From JAYFNU01 sp964460755 (GTDB taxonomy: Bacteria; Bacillota; Clostridia; Oscillospirales; Ruminococcaceae), in NCBI GenBank assembly GCA_964460755.1, contig CAYWQL010000005.1:1-64000 (forward strand): DNA of 64,000 bases, in the 5' to 3' direction. The notes under the pieces are model-generated. The model searched no databases and was not told the origin of the DNA. It saw only the letters and a program-made list of their open reading frames with translations. Made by a program: the position numbers and the translations under genes. Shown one piece after another: positions 45,523 to 53,962 of the stretch; position 1 is the first letter of the stretch, and every line of letters starts with the position of its first letter.

Positions 45523-47172
45523 ATGATTATTAAGGCGAACGCCGTTTCAAAAGGAATGGCTATGGGAAGAGTTTATGTTTATGAGCATTTTGCGGCTTCT
45601 TTCGAAAAAAAGGCGAGGGCAGACAAAGACGCCGAGCTTGAACGCTACAAAAAAGCAAAAATAAGCGCGGCAAAGGAAATTGACGAAATTATAACATCGC
45701 TCGGCGGGAACGACGGCAGCGCCAAGATTTTTTCGGCGCATAAGGTAATTCTTTTCGATGAGGAAATCGACCAAGCGGTATACAATGAGATTGAAGACGG
45801 CGCAAGCGTCGAATATGCCGTCCAAGTGGCTTACGACAGCTTTATTTCGCTTATTTCAAAGGTGAAAAATCCGATTATCGCCTCGCGAACCGCTGATATC
45901 TGCGACGTAAAAAATCGTCTTATTCGGGTTTCTTCAGGTAAAAAAGAAAAACGCGCTTCAAAGCTTGAAGCACCTGTTATCCTTGTCGCGAGCGAGCTTC
46001 TTCCAAGCGACGCGGCGACTCTTGACCGTAAAAACGTGCTTGGCATAGTCTGCGAAACCGGCGGCGAAACGTCGCACGCCGTGATTATCGCGCGGGGATG
46101 CGGAATACCTGCCGTTCTTGGGGCAAGGGGCATATGCGCCGCGGTTCGCGACGGCGACGAGATTATTCTTGACGCCGTGGACGGAGTCGTAATAACAGCG
46201 CCGGATGATAAAACTAAAGAAGAATATAAACAAAAAGAAATTACATACAAAACAAGTCTATCCGACGAGACGAAATATTTGAGCAAGCAGGCGTTTCTTT
46301 TAAGCGGCGAAAGGATTTATACAGGGGTGAACGTCGGCTCAGACGCAAACGAAAATGACCTTCAAAACTGTGATTTCCTCGGGCTTTTAAGAACAGAGCT
46401 TACATTTATGAACACCGATAGGCTTCCAAGTGAGGAAGAGCAGTTTTTGGCGTATAAGCAGGTCGTTTTAAACGCGAAAGGCAAAACCGTTACTCTTCGA
46501 ACGCTCGACGTTGGCGGCGATAAGGCGCTTAATTATATGCCGCTTGCGAAGGAGGATAACCCTTTTTTAGGACGGCGGGGAATACGCCTTTGCTTAAAGC
46601 AAACCGATGTATTTACCACTCAGCTTGCCGCCGCGCTCCGTGCCTCCGCCTTTGGACCGCTTCAAATTATGTTTCCTATGGTGGGAAGCGTCGAGGAGTT
46701 TTTGAAGGCGAAAAAGCTTGTTGAAACGGCGAAAAAAGAGCTTGATGCTCGTGGTATACAATACGACAAGCAAATAAAGCTTGGCGTTATGATTGAGGTG
46801 CCGTCGCTTGCGCTTGTCGCCGATTTAATTGCTAAGAAAGCCGATTTCGGTTCAATCGGAACCAATGATTTATGCCAGTATCTTTTCGCCGCCGACCGGA
46901 CAAACGCCGATGTCTGCGACTGTTATAAGCCTCTTTCCACCGCAATGCTGAGGATAATTTCTTTCATAGTTTCAGCATTCGATAAAGAAAACAAGGAAAT
47001 TTCAATTTGCGGCGAACTTGCAAGCGACGAGAAAGCGGCAAAGCTTCTTGTCGGATTGGGGTTAAGACACTTCAGCGTGCCGCCGTCCTGCCTTGCTTCC
47101 ATAAAGCGAACATTCTGCGGCATTGACCTTTTTGAAGCGCAAAAATCCGCTGAAAAGGGAAAAGAACAGTAA
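45523..47172 (+). CDS. ptsI: PTS enzyme I
   Basis: This 549-residue phosphotransferase takes phosphate from PEP and gives it to HPr. It has the N-terminal helical domain, His185 in CETGGETSHAVIIARGCGIP, LRTELTFMNTDRLPSEEEQF, LRTLDVGGDKALNYM, and the C-terminal FGSIGTNDLCQYLFAADR and CGELASDEKAAKLLVGLG. The start at ATG 45523 uses GGGGGAGG upstream; an upstream in-frame ATG at 45505 would have that site inside its coding region. Confidence 0.97.
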   Translation: MIIKANAVSKGMAMGRVYVYEHFAASFEKKARADKDAELERYKKAKISAAKEIDEIITSLGGNDGSAKIFSAHKVILFDEEIDQAVYNEIEDGASVEYAVQVAYDSFISLISKVKNPIIASRTADICDVKNRLIRVSSGKKEKRASKLEAPVILVASELLPSDAATLDRKNVLGIVCETGGETSHAVIIARGCGIPAVLGARGICAAVRDGDEIILDAVDGVVITAPDDKTKEEYKQKEITYKTSLSDETKYLSKQAFLLSGERIYTGVNVGSDANENDLQNCDFLGLLRTELTFMNTDRLPSEEEQFLAYKQVVLNAKGKTVTLRTLDVGGDKALNYMPLAKEDNPFLGRRGIRLCLKQTDVFTTQLAAALRASAFGPLQIMFPMVGSVEEFLKAKKLVETAKKELDARGIQYDKQIKLGVMIEVPSLALVADLIAKKADFGSIGTNDLCQYLFAADRTNADVCDCYKPLSTAMLRIISFIVSAFDKENKEISICGELASDEKAAKLLVGLGLRHFSVPPSCLASIKRTFCGIDLFEAQKSAEKGKEQ

Positions 47173-47185
47173 ATAATTAATTATC

Positions 47186-47217
47186 AAAGCGCGGTCAAAA
47201 AATGACTGCGCTTTTTG
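47186..47217 (+). terminator. Terminator of ptsHI
   Basis: A 12-bp stem, 47186-47197 with 47203-47214, one G-U pair, then TT-rich tail (TTTTTGTTG). It directly abuts the operator array of the next gene. Confidence 0.85.
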
Positions 47218-47273
47218 TTGACAAAAATGTCAAGTTGCCATAGTGTCAATAAAAGTTGACACAATGATTGACA
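47218..47273 (+). promoter_or_regulatory. Operator array: five TTGACA/TGTCAA half-sites
   Basis: Five half-sites occur within 56 bases: TTGACA 47218-47223 and TGTCAA 47228-47233 form a perfect inverted repeat with 4-base spacer; GTGTCAA 47243-47249 and TTGACAC 47256-47262 form a second inverted repeat with 6-base spacer; a lone TTGACA is at 47268-47273. One half-site is also the promoter -35. This arrangement points to repressor binding, most likely by the XRE-type protein encoded next. Confidence 0.7.
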
Positions 47274-47284
47274 GAGAATATACT
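47256..47284 (+). promoter_or_regulatory. SigmaA promoter of the XRE regulator gene
   Basis: TTGACA (47256-47261), 17-base spacer, TATACT (47279-47284). The -35 is part of the second inverted repeat and a further TTGACA lies in the spacer, so regulator binding would compete with RNA polymerase. Confidence 0.8.
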
Positions 47285-47335
47285 ATGCACATAGACAAGA
47301 AAGTAACCCGAATTTGAAAGCACAGAGGTAAAGAA

Positions 47336-48898
47336 TTGATACAGAAATTAACGCAGGGAGAAAAAATACGCGAGCTTTTTGAGCGCTTTGAAATTAAGGG
47401 AAAGGACGTTGCGAGAAAGCTTAACGTCGACACGGGGCTTGTAAGCAAATGGGTAAACGACAAGCGCGTTTTGCGGGTTGACAACGATAATATGGAGCGT
47501 CTTGTAGACCTTGTGCTTTCTCGCGAGATATCCAAGGAGCAGTGGCTTTGGCTTAAAAAAACGCTTTGCGAGGATGAAATCGATTCGTCCTTCGGCTCTG
47601 TTTCTGATTATAAGCTCGCGCTTATGCTCTGGCTTGCCGACGAGCGCGACCCAAGCATAAGGTTTATTGTGGACAAGATTGTAAGCGACGACAGGTCCGA
47701 CGTCACCTCAAATAAATATCATATAAAAAACAAGGCTGCCCAAAGGCTTTCGCGAAGCGATTTTTTCTGTGTGGGCGGTGCTAATGAAATCGCAATAAAG
47801 CTTGAGAACACGTTAAAAGCCTGCGCGGGCGGTCGAGTGAATATTCATATTACGAACGAGAACACCTCTGCGATAATCACGTCGCCTATACGCGACGTTT
47901 TAAAAAGCGTGATGGACGACGGAAAAATAAAAGCAAAAATGCTCGTTTCGATTTCTAATAAGGGAAGAAAAAGCTCTGCGATACTCACCGAATATCTAAC
48001 AGATGTGCTCGAGGACAAAATCGCGCTCTATTTCGAAAACTCGGATAAGCCTTTGGTCGCCGAGCAGACCGCTATACAGCTTCCCTTTGAGGGTACGGTT
48101 ATTATTTCTGAGGTCGTCGATACAAACGCGCCTTTGATAGGAACTTTTATCACCGACGAGAGTTTTAATGAGGGATTAAAAGCCGAGTTCGAGAACGTAC
48201 TCGAATTTGCAGCCCCCGCGTTTCTTCCGCTCAAGGACGTTTCAACACGAAGGGTACAACGGCTATACATGGATAATTACCGAACCGACGGCGACGTTAT
48301 AGTATTACGAAAGAGCGCGTCTCTTTTCTATATGTCGCCTGACGCCTACGACAGACTTTTAAAAAAGCTTGGCTACAAGGCAGAGGCGTTTGTCTGGCGA
48401 AGCAATATGTTTAAAGAAAATCGCAGCGCCCTTATGGAGGGGCTTGCGGGCGGAACAAACGTCTATGAAATGATACCGGCGGAATGCTTTTACCCCATTG
48501 GACAAAACCGTTATAAGGTCGACGGCGACGCACTTATGGAAAACGGCGACGTCGAGGTGGACGGTGAAACGCTATGCGACGCAATAGAAGGCTATAAAGA
48601 GGCGATAAGAAGATTTTACAATCTTCATATCCGTATTATCCACGAGTCGATTACGCCGCCCGCGAGGGGCGTCGAGCTGTTTTTAAAGCCCGCCGATATG
48701 CGAATGATAGTTAAAAGAAACGACGAAGAGCGACCTCTTATTATGTCGGAAAACCAGCTTTTCTTAAAAGCGGTTGAAAATATGCTCGGCGAGTTTTGGC
48801 ATGCGATTGATGAGGACAACGGAGCCGGTTATTCGTCAAGCTATGCCGAAAGGTTTTTAGAGGGAAAATCAAAGGATATTTTAAGCGGTATGAAATAG
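47336..48898 (+). CDS. Large XRE-type DNA-binding protein of unknown function
   Basis: This 520-residue protein has a helix-turn-helix domain at about 8-55 (IKGKDVARKLNVDTGLVSKW) and a large C-terminal part with no recognised motif. The middle (about 140-300) has alternating beta/alpha pattern and the C-terminal third is helical. It may sense a ligand or partner protein. TTG 47336 is the start, with AGAGG upstream. Its promoter carries the operator array, so autoregulation is likely. It precedes the unknown cluster to 54365, but a 69-base gap separates it from the next gene, so co-transcription is uncertain. Confidence 0.8.
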   Translation: MIQKLTQGEKIRELFERFEIKGKDVARKLNVDTGLVSKWVNDKRVLRVDNDNMERLVDLVLSREISKEQWLWLKKTLCEDEIDSSFGSVSDYKLALMLWLADERDPSIRFIVDKIVSDDRSDVTSNKYHIKNKAAQRLSRSDFFCVGGANEIAIKLENTLKACAGGRVNIHITNENTSAIITSPIRDVLKSVMDDGKIKAKMLVSISNKGRKSSAILTEYLTDVLEDKIALYFENSDKPLVAEQTAIQLPFEGTVIISEVVDTNAPLIGTFITDESFNEGLKAEFENVLEFAAPAFLPLKDVSTRRVQRLYMDNYRTDGDVIVLRKSASLFYMSPDAYDRLLKKLGYKAEAFVWRSNMFKENRSALMEGLAGGTNVYEMIPAECFYPIGQNRYKVDGDALMENGDVEVDGETLCDAIEGYKEAIRRFYNLHIRIIHESITPPARGVELFLKPADMRMIVKRNDEERPLIMSENQLFLKAVENMLGEFWHAIDEDNGAGYSSSYAERFLEGKSKDILSGMK

Positions 48899-48967
48899 CT
48901 TTGAAGATAAAATTCCTTTTCGGTTGCTGGGCTGGAACATACTATAAAAAATAGGAGGAGAACAAAA

Positions 48968-49939
48968 ATGCTTTACACTTACGTTGTCTGGTACGGGAGC
49001 GCGACTCTAATTATCGCCTTTATTACGGCGATAGCGGCGGCGATTTACGGATTGAAAAGCGACGGAAGCGCTACGTCGAGCGCGGGGCATTGGGTGACGG
49101 TAAAGGGCAACTATCATGTTCGCGACGCCTCGGTCAAAGAGGTATATGAAAAACAGCATGGTGCAGGAACCTACGAAAAAGCCGCCGAGTCCGATTCGAA
49201 GCTTAGGCGCAGAACTGTGATTTTCTTCGGCGTGATAGCCGCGCTTGTGCTGCCGTCGAACGCGGGAAGGCTGAGTGGAAATCAAATGGTACATAACGAG
49301 CTCAACGCCTTTGTCGGAGGTGTTCTTCAATGGAGCACACTTTGGTGTCTTATTGCCGTCGCTGTCGTTGCGGCGTGGTTTACGCTGACGATTATGACTA
49401 TTGTAAAGAATTCAAAAACTATGTACTCCTTTCGATTTAACAGGCAAAACGCAACGATAGAGCAGAAAAAAAGATACGATAGAATTGAATGGATGCTTGA
49501 CGCCGAAGTTTTTTTATCCTTGGGAGCTATGGCGTATATGCTTATTTTCGGTATTTGTTCCTTCTTTTTCGGAATTAACGGTCACGGCGGCTTTCTTTTC
49601 GTTATGTTTAGAATTTTCAAGTTTTCGTGGTGGATTGTTTTCGGCATTCAGCTTTTGTGGAAGCTCATTATTTTAGGAGATATAAAACGCGGAATTGACG
49701 ACAGCAACCAGAAGTCGGTCGAGCTTATTAACGCGATAAACGACAGCATGAGAAGGAGCGAGTATCTTTGCGACGCCTGCAAGCGTCCGCTTGGCAACCA
49801 CTATTCGTGGCAAAAGGAAAATATGCTTTTTTTCTGCGATAATTGCGTGACATGGGACGGTGTGCTTCATTCTCATTTTGACGGAAGCAAAGGAGAATTA
49901 ATTAACCTTTCAACAGATACGAAGGTTGTGATGAAATAG
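48968..49939 (+). CDS. Polytopic membrane protein with C-terminal zinc ribbon
   Basis: This 323-residue protein is not recognised. It has about five hydrophobic segments (near 5-28, 85-100, 118-145, 180-205 and 212-240), a soluble loop at 35-80, and a C-terminal cytoplasmic zinc ribbon (CDACKRPLG and CDNC, about 270-294). AGGAGGAG precedes ATG 48968. It begins the run of small unknown genes. It shares the membrane plus zinc-ribbon theme, but not the order, with the protein at 11271. Confidence 0.78.
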   Translation: MLYTYVVWYGSATLIIAFITAIAAAIYGLKSDGSATSSAGHWVTVKGNYHVRDASVKEVYEKQHGAGTYEKAAESDSKLRRRTVIFFGVIAALVLPSNAGRLSGNQMVHNELNAFVGGVLQWSTLWCLIAVAVVAAWFTLTIMTIVKNSKTMYSFRFNRQNATIEQKKRYDRIEWMLDAEVFLSLGAMAYMLIFGICSFFFGINGHGGFLFVMFRIFKFSWWIVFGIQLLWKLIILGDIKRGIDDSNQKSVELINAINDSMRRSEYLCDACKRPLGNHYSWQKENMLFFCDNCVTWDGVLHSHFDGSKGELINLSTDTKVVMK

Positions 49940-49965
49940 GCAAGGAGAAGAAAAAGAAAACGAAT

Positions 49966-50277
49966 ATGACTCAGGTTGAAAAAGTGGCGCACGATTTCGA
50001 AAAAGAGGTCTTTTTCTTTCGCTATCCCGGGAAAAGCAGGAAAAACGACTATCGCATTTTTTCTTCCGCTTATGAGGAATTTCCGTGGTGGGGAATGAAA
50101 CCGATGCTTGAGATTGTAGAAAAGGTTGAGCAACGAACGACGTATAACCGAGCGGGGGAGCCAATCAAAACCGCAGAATATAACGTGTGCTGCGTCCGCG
50201 TCCGCTTCGGCAAAAATGAAAGCGAATACGGCGAAACCGAGACAAGATGCGTTAAAATAAAAAAGCGGGAGAAATAA
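49966..50277 (+). CDS. Hypothetical protein, 103 residues
   Basis: Not recognised. The protein is soluble and basic at the C-terminus (CVKIKKREK), with a Phe/Trp-rich centre (EVFFFRYPGKSRKNDYRIF, EFPWWGMKPM) and predicted beta strands. It starts 26 bases after the previous gene and ends one base before the next gene. AAGGAGAAG lies about 20 bases upstream, so the start may be slightly different. Confidence 0.65.
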   Translation: MTQVEKVAHDFEKEVFFFRYPGKSRKNDYRIFSSAYEEFPWWGMKPMLEIVEKVEQRTTYNRAGEPIKTAEYNVCCVRVRFGKNESEYGETETRCVKIKKREK

Positions 50278-50278
50278 T

Positions 50279-50716
50279 ATGGACGAATTTTTGAGCTATA
50301 ACCGCGAGCTCGCGATAAGCGAAGCGGGAAGGCTTTCGCAGGAAAGTGATTTAAAGGATATAGTGCTTTCACGCCGTGACGAAAGCGTTCGCCATTCGGC
50401 GGTGTGTAAAATCAAGGATATCGCGTGGCTTGAGGGCTATTGCGCGGGCGACGAAAGTTATATTGTCCGTCGGGCGATTGTAAGAAAAAGCGAAAACGAA
50501 GCTTTTCTTAGAAAGCGGCTTATAGACGATAGCAGCAAAAGAGTATGCGAGGCGATAATCACGCGGCTCGAGGAGCTTGGCTTTGCGGTGTCGGACGAGG
50601 AGAGAAGCTTTAAATACGACGTTTTTGAGGCAGTTATGGAAGAACAAAAGAAATCGGTTTTATGGCGGTCGGTTCAAAACGACAGGGCTATTTCGGCGGC
50701 GAAGCAAGCCAAATGA
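50279..50716 (+). CDS. LRV/HEAT-like repeat protein, 145 residues
   Basis: The protein has three helical repeats of about 23-24 residues with the pattern D-x-x-V-R/C-x-x-A-I: DESVRHSAVCKIKD, DESYIVRRAIVRKS and DSSKRVCEAIITRL. This is the hallmark of leucine-rich-variant or HEAT-like repeats, which serve as protein or nucleic acid scaffolds. A helical C-terminus follows. It overlaps the next gene by four bases (ATGA). Function unknown. Confidence 0.7.
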   Translation: MDEFLSYNRELAISEAGRLSQESDLKDIVLSRRDESVRHSAVCKIKDIAWLEGYCAGDESYIVRRAIVRKSENEAFLRKRLIDDSSKRVCEAIITRLEELGFAVSDEERSFKYDVFEAVMEEQKKSVLWRSVQNDRAISAAKQAK

Positions 50717-50970
50717 CCAAAACGGTAATAAACCGTCGTCTTCGCGAGCTGCGCGCGATAATCCTATCACAAGCGGCGTTCCGCGACAAAGGGGAAAAGC
50801 TGTTTCGCTCGCGTAAAATGAACGAGGCACAAAGAATATACGCTATGCTCTATTTTGAAACGCGAGAAGCCTATTATCGAGCGCGGCTCGACGAGCTTTA
50901 CTATGAGGTCAAGCTGAGTCAAAAGCAAAGCGCAGAAGGAGGAATGGTTTATGTTTACGGGAATATATGA
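50713..50970 (+). CDS. Hypothetical helical basic protein, 85 residues
   Basis: Starts at ATG 50713 overlapping the previous stop (ATGA). The protein is basic and all helical in pattern (TVINRRLRELRAIILSQAAF, EAQRIYAMLYFETREAYYRA). No family recognised. The last codons overlap the next gene by 20 bases. Confidence 0.62.
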   Translation: MTKTVINRRLRELRAIILSQAAFRDKGEKLFRSRKMNEAQRIYAMLYFETREAYYRARLDELYYEVKLSQKQSAEGGMVYVYGNI

Positions 50971-51274
50971 GCTGAGAACAGACGGCGAGAGAATTTTTCT
51001 TCCAGTGGAATGGGAGGGGCTTTTGAGCGGCGAATGGCTCGTCGTTCACGAGGATACTGAAACGGGCGAACAGCTTTGCTGGGTGCTTGACGAGCAGGAG
51101 GAGGAGCTTGTCGGTCAAAAGGAAATAATGATTGATAACGACCTTGCCATACCCTTTTACTCGCTTGCACGCGTTTCAGACAAGTGGTACGCTTTAGGGC
51201 TTGGATACGAATTTGAAATAAACGATAAACCCGAACCAAGCGGAAAATCATACGATTTAACAGACAAAATATAA
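50951..51274 (+). CDS. Hypothetical acidic protein, 107 residues
   Basis: Not recognised. It is acidic, with an N-terminal strand-rich segment (MFTGIYELRTDGERIFLPVE), a centre rich in Glu/Asp (VLDEQEEELVGQ) and a Tyr/Leu-rich C-terminus. GAAGGAGG lies before ATG 50951 inside the preceding gene. Soluble. Confidence 0.65.
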   Translation: MFTGIYELRTDGERIFLPVEWEGLLSGEWLVVHEDTETGEQLCWVLDEQEEELVGQKEIMIDNDLAIPFYSLARVSDKWYALGLGYEFEINDKPEPSGKSYDLTDKI

Positions 51275-51287
51275 AGGAGATTTTATT

Positions 51288-51668
51288 ATGATGGCGAAAT
51301 TCTTAAGCGGAAATATGCCTTTTTGGTTAATAATCGGCTTGTTTGTTTTTTGTGTTGTTGGTATTCTGGTTCTTTTAATTGAACAAAGCGTCACGGAAAA
51401 GAAACAGCTTCAACAAAATTTCAGACTATATGAAAGCTGCAAAGCAAGCGGGCATCAGTGGAACGACTGCAAGTGCTTGAGTTGTGGCGAAACGAAGCCT
51501 GACGACGACCCTGCACACGATTGGGTTGTGGTGACCAAGAGACTTTGCGGCCGTCCCGGCGGAGAGGAAGAGGGCTGTTACTGTCCCTATTCAAACCAAG
51601 AGTATGCTGATTGCTCTGTGTGCGACGTAACCTTTGAGGAGTGCTCCATATGCGGGCGCGTGCGATGA
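51288..51668 (+). CDS. Membrane-anchored cysteine-rich protein, 126 residues
   Basis: A membrane helix at about 11-31 (FWLIIGLFVFCVVGILVLLI) is followed by a region with 11 cysteines. Residues 51-80 (CKASGHQWNDCKCLSCGETK, then HDW) look like a zinc ribbon of the H-x-W-x-x-C-x-C-x-x-C type; a second set lies at 87-122 (CYCPYS, CSVC, CSIC). Zinc or metal binding is inferred. AAGGAG precedes ATG 51288. It overlaps the next gene by four bases (ATGA). Confidence 0.7.
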   Translation: MMAKFLSGNMPFWLIIGLFVFCVVGILVLLIEQSVTEKKQLQQNFRLYESCKASGHQWNDCKCLSCGETKPDDDPAHDWVVVTKRLCGRPGGEEEGCYCPYSNQEYADCSVCDVTFEECSICGRVR

Positions 51669-51877
51669 CAAAGGACGAGTTTAAGCGCTGGTTTTCGGGC
51701 AAATTGAGTATTTTGGACAGCTACAATCTTTCAGACAACGCGAAATACGCGATTAACAGTCTTTTAAAAACAAACCGCTCGCTTGCGACCGAGTTGTTTT
51801 GCGGCGAAGCGGGAGTGAGTATAGAAGAAGCAAGACGTGTTATCAGTCTTCGCCTTCTTGAAGAGGTTGACGAATGA
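51665..51877 (+). CDS. Hypothetical small helical protein, 70 residues
   Basis: Starts at ATG 51665 overlapping the previous stop. Predicted all-helical, soluble, with a single cysteine (LFCGEAGVSIEEARRVISLR). No family recognised. Its stop overlaps the next start (ATGA). Tight coupling supports expression. Confidence 0.62.
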   Translation: MTKDEFKRWFSGKLSILDSYNLSDNAKYAINSLLKTNRSLATELFCGEAGVSIEEARRVISLRLLEEVDE

Positions 51878-52773
51878 AAAGGGAAAACGCCGTGGAAGGA
51901 ATAAAGACGCATGAAGCTGTTTGCGCCGTGTGCAGCGAAAAAAGCAAACAGATATCAGTTTTACAAGCTGATTTTGGAGAGACGGAGGATTTGGATGGCC
52001 GCCCGAGCGAAGAAGTGCTTAAGAATATCGTTTTTTGGCGGCAGGAGTGTCCTTTTTGCGGATACGCCTGTGAGGACATAAGCGTAGCGATGTGCGAGAT
52101 TAGCCCCAAAAACCTGCAAGACTTATATAAAACGGCGCTTTCGGGCGACGAGCCGAAGGAAGTAAGGGCATTTATAAAGTGCGCCGCGCTGTTTGATTAT
52201 TTGGGCAAAAACGGCGAGGCGACGCGCGAATATGTCCGCGCGTCGTGGGTCTATGGCGAGCTTATCGACAAGCAGGGCGCAAATTCGATGAGGGCGAAGG
52301 CACTCGACAGCCTTAAAAAGCATTTTAAGGTAATCGGGGAATGGTCGATACAAAATTCCCTGTGGTATCTTCTTTACGCCGAGCTGTTGCGGCTTAGCGG
52401 GCGGTTTGACGAGGTGCTTTGCGTATCGCCGCAAAAAAATATTTACTATGCCGATTTGGCTTGGCTTGAGGCGATAAGATATTATGCAAAAACGCTTAAC
52501 GACGAGCCGCAAACGACCGATAGTATTTTAGAGCATAGTGAGCCGAGAGAAATCGCGATGTTTATTCGGCACAACAAGAACGCACCGAAATATCTTGAAA
52601 AAGAGGTCAGCAAGGTGGCGCTTACTAAGCTTGAGCAGGCGCTCGAGACGGAACCGTGGGCGGCGGTCGGACTAAAGACCTATTATCTTGCCTTTGGCGA
52701 CGAGGAAAGAGCCAAGCGGTACGATGGATATAATGATTTTGAAGCAAAGGGGAAAGAAAATGTCGACGATTGA
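51874..52773 (+). CDS. DUF2225-like zinc-binding TPR-type protein
   Basis: This 299-residue protein begins with a four-cysteine module (CAVC at 17-20, CPFCGYA at 59-65), followed by a helical part with repeated Leu/Ala pairs (about 80-290) suggesting tetratricopeptide-like repeats. The pattern matches DUF2225. It overlaps its paralog by 14 bases. Role unknown. Confidence 0.72.
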   Translation: MKRENAVEGIKTHEAVCAVCSEKSKQISVLQADFGETEDLDGRPSEEVLKNIVFWRQECPFCGYACEDISVAMCEISPKNLQDLYKTALSGDEPKEVRAFIKCAALFDYLGKNGEATREYVRASWVYGELIDKQGANSMRAKALDSLKKHFKVIGEWSIQNSLWYLLYAELLRLSGRFDEVLCVSPQKNIYYADLAWLEAIRYYAKTLNDEPQTTDSILEHSEPREIAMFIRHNKNAPKYLEKEVSKVALTKLEQALETEPWAAVGLKTYYLAFGDEERAKRYDGYNDFEAKGKENVDD

Positions 52774-53488
52774 GGAAAGACGAGTAGCTTGCGCTATGTG
52801 CAATGGCGAAAGCACCCAGTACGGGCTTGGCTCGTGGTGCGTCTTTGGCGAACCCGACCTTGATTTTCGTCCTGCGGCGATGCTTCGCGCGACGATGAAT
52901 TATTGGATTGAATGCTGTCCCAAATGCGGTTATGCGGCGACTTCAATTTCAAAAAAGCCGAGAATATCGCGAGAGGATTACGACGCGCTTCTAAAGCGAG
53001 CCGCTTTAGAAATCGGAAACAAAAAGCGCTCGCATTTCACATATTGCGTTGGACTTCAATATGAAAAGCGACAAAAGAAAAAAGAAGCCTTGCGCTTTTT
53101 TCTCGCGGCGGCCTGGATGTGCGACGACGACGAAAACGAACAAGGCGCGCTTTCTGCGAGAAAAAAGTGTATGGCGTTAATAGAACCTCGCCTTGAAAGG
53201 GGCACAATAAAAAACCGCCGAAGGTATACGCGTATTTATTGCGACCTTCTTCGTCGGACGCGGGACAAAAGAATTCTCAAATTTGAGCCGAGAAAAAATG
53301 TGCTTGACTTCAAGACGGCGCAGATATTAAACTTTGAACGAAAACTATATTTACAAGAGGATTTTTCGGCGCACTCTATCGACGAGGTTTATACAAACGA
53401 TTTTGATGATTTCTTCGAAAAGAACGAGCCGCTCGTTCTGTCAGCCGAAGAAATACGCGCAGAAATAGAAAACGAAAAGCAAGTTTAA
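52760..53488 (+). CDS. DUF2225-like paralog
   Basis: This 242-residue protein repeats the module of the previous gene: CAMC at 11-14 and CPKCGYA at 53-59, with the same 42-residue spacing between the pairs. The helical part is shorter and basic. ATG 52760 is chosen over an upstream start because GGGGAAAG lies just before it. A tandem duplication is the likely origin. Confidence 0.72.
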   Translation: MSTIEERRVACAMCNGESTQYGLGSWCVFGEPDLDFRPAAMLRATMNYWIECCPKCGYAATSISKKPRISREDYDALLKRAALEIGNKKRSHFTYCVGLQYEKRQKKKEALRFFLAAAWMCDDDENEQGALSARKKCMALIEPRLERGTIKNRRRYTRIYCDLLRRTRDKRILKFEPRKNVLDFKTAQILNFERKLYLQEDFSAHSIDEVYTNDFDDFFEKNEPLVLSAEEIRAEIENEKQV

Positions 53489-53602
53489 GAAATGTGCCGC
53501 GAGGTAACAGAGCTTTTCCGCGATAGCAAACGACGCGGCTAAGCGGTTGGTCGTTCGCACATACCCCCGAAGCGGGAGCCTTGAAGAAAAGGGAGGGTAA
53601 TT

Positions 53603-53962
53603 ATGATATTCGATGGATACGATGTCGGCGAGGTTCCAAAAAGAAATATCGGCGGAGTTAATTTGATTATGAAACCGCAAAAGGTAAGCGCCTTTATGGA
53701 AATGAAGGATTATCTTGAAAGATTTATGAAAAATTCTGTCGGCTTTACGATAAGCGGCATCGACGAGGTTGACGAAGCCAAACAAACTCTTGGCTTAACG
53801 TTTAAAATTACTGACAATTCAGAATTGGATTTTAATGAAATCCAACCCCTTATTCATATGCTTATCTGCGCTAACGAGTATTCCTTTCATGTGGATAAGG
53901 CGAGCGGCACGATTTATCTGACTATGAAGGTGACGGATATATGGAGGAAGCATAATGGATAG
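53603..53962 (+). CDS. Hypothetical protein, 119 residues
   Basis: Not recognised. A mixed alpha/beta protein with an early strand segment (GYDVGEVPKRNIGGVNLIMK), a Met/Phe-rich centre, and no membrane segment. GGGAGGG precedes ATG 53603. A 114-base gap with no gene separates it from the DUF2225 pair, so it may have its own control. It overlaps the next gene by eight bases. Confidence 0.65.
   Translation: MIFDGYDVGEVPKRNIGGVNLIMKPQKVSAFMEMKDYLERFMKNSVGFTISGIDEVDEAKQTLGLTFKITDNSELDFNEIQPLIHMLICANEYSFHVDKASGTIYLTMKVTDIWRKHNG

Noticed and set aside
47218..47273. CRISPR-like repeat array
   Set aside because: The repeated TTGACA units are too short, alternate in orientation and lie at a promoter, so they are operator half-sites, not CRISPR repeats.
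53489..53602. Small gene or structured RNA in the 114-base gap after the DUF2225 pair
   Set aside because: A 16-codon frame and short GC-rich segments are present, but there is no convincing stem with terminator or aptamer motifs.
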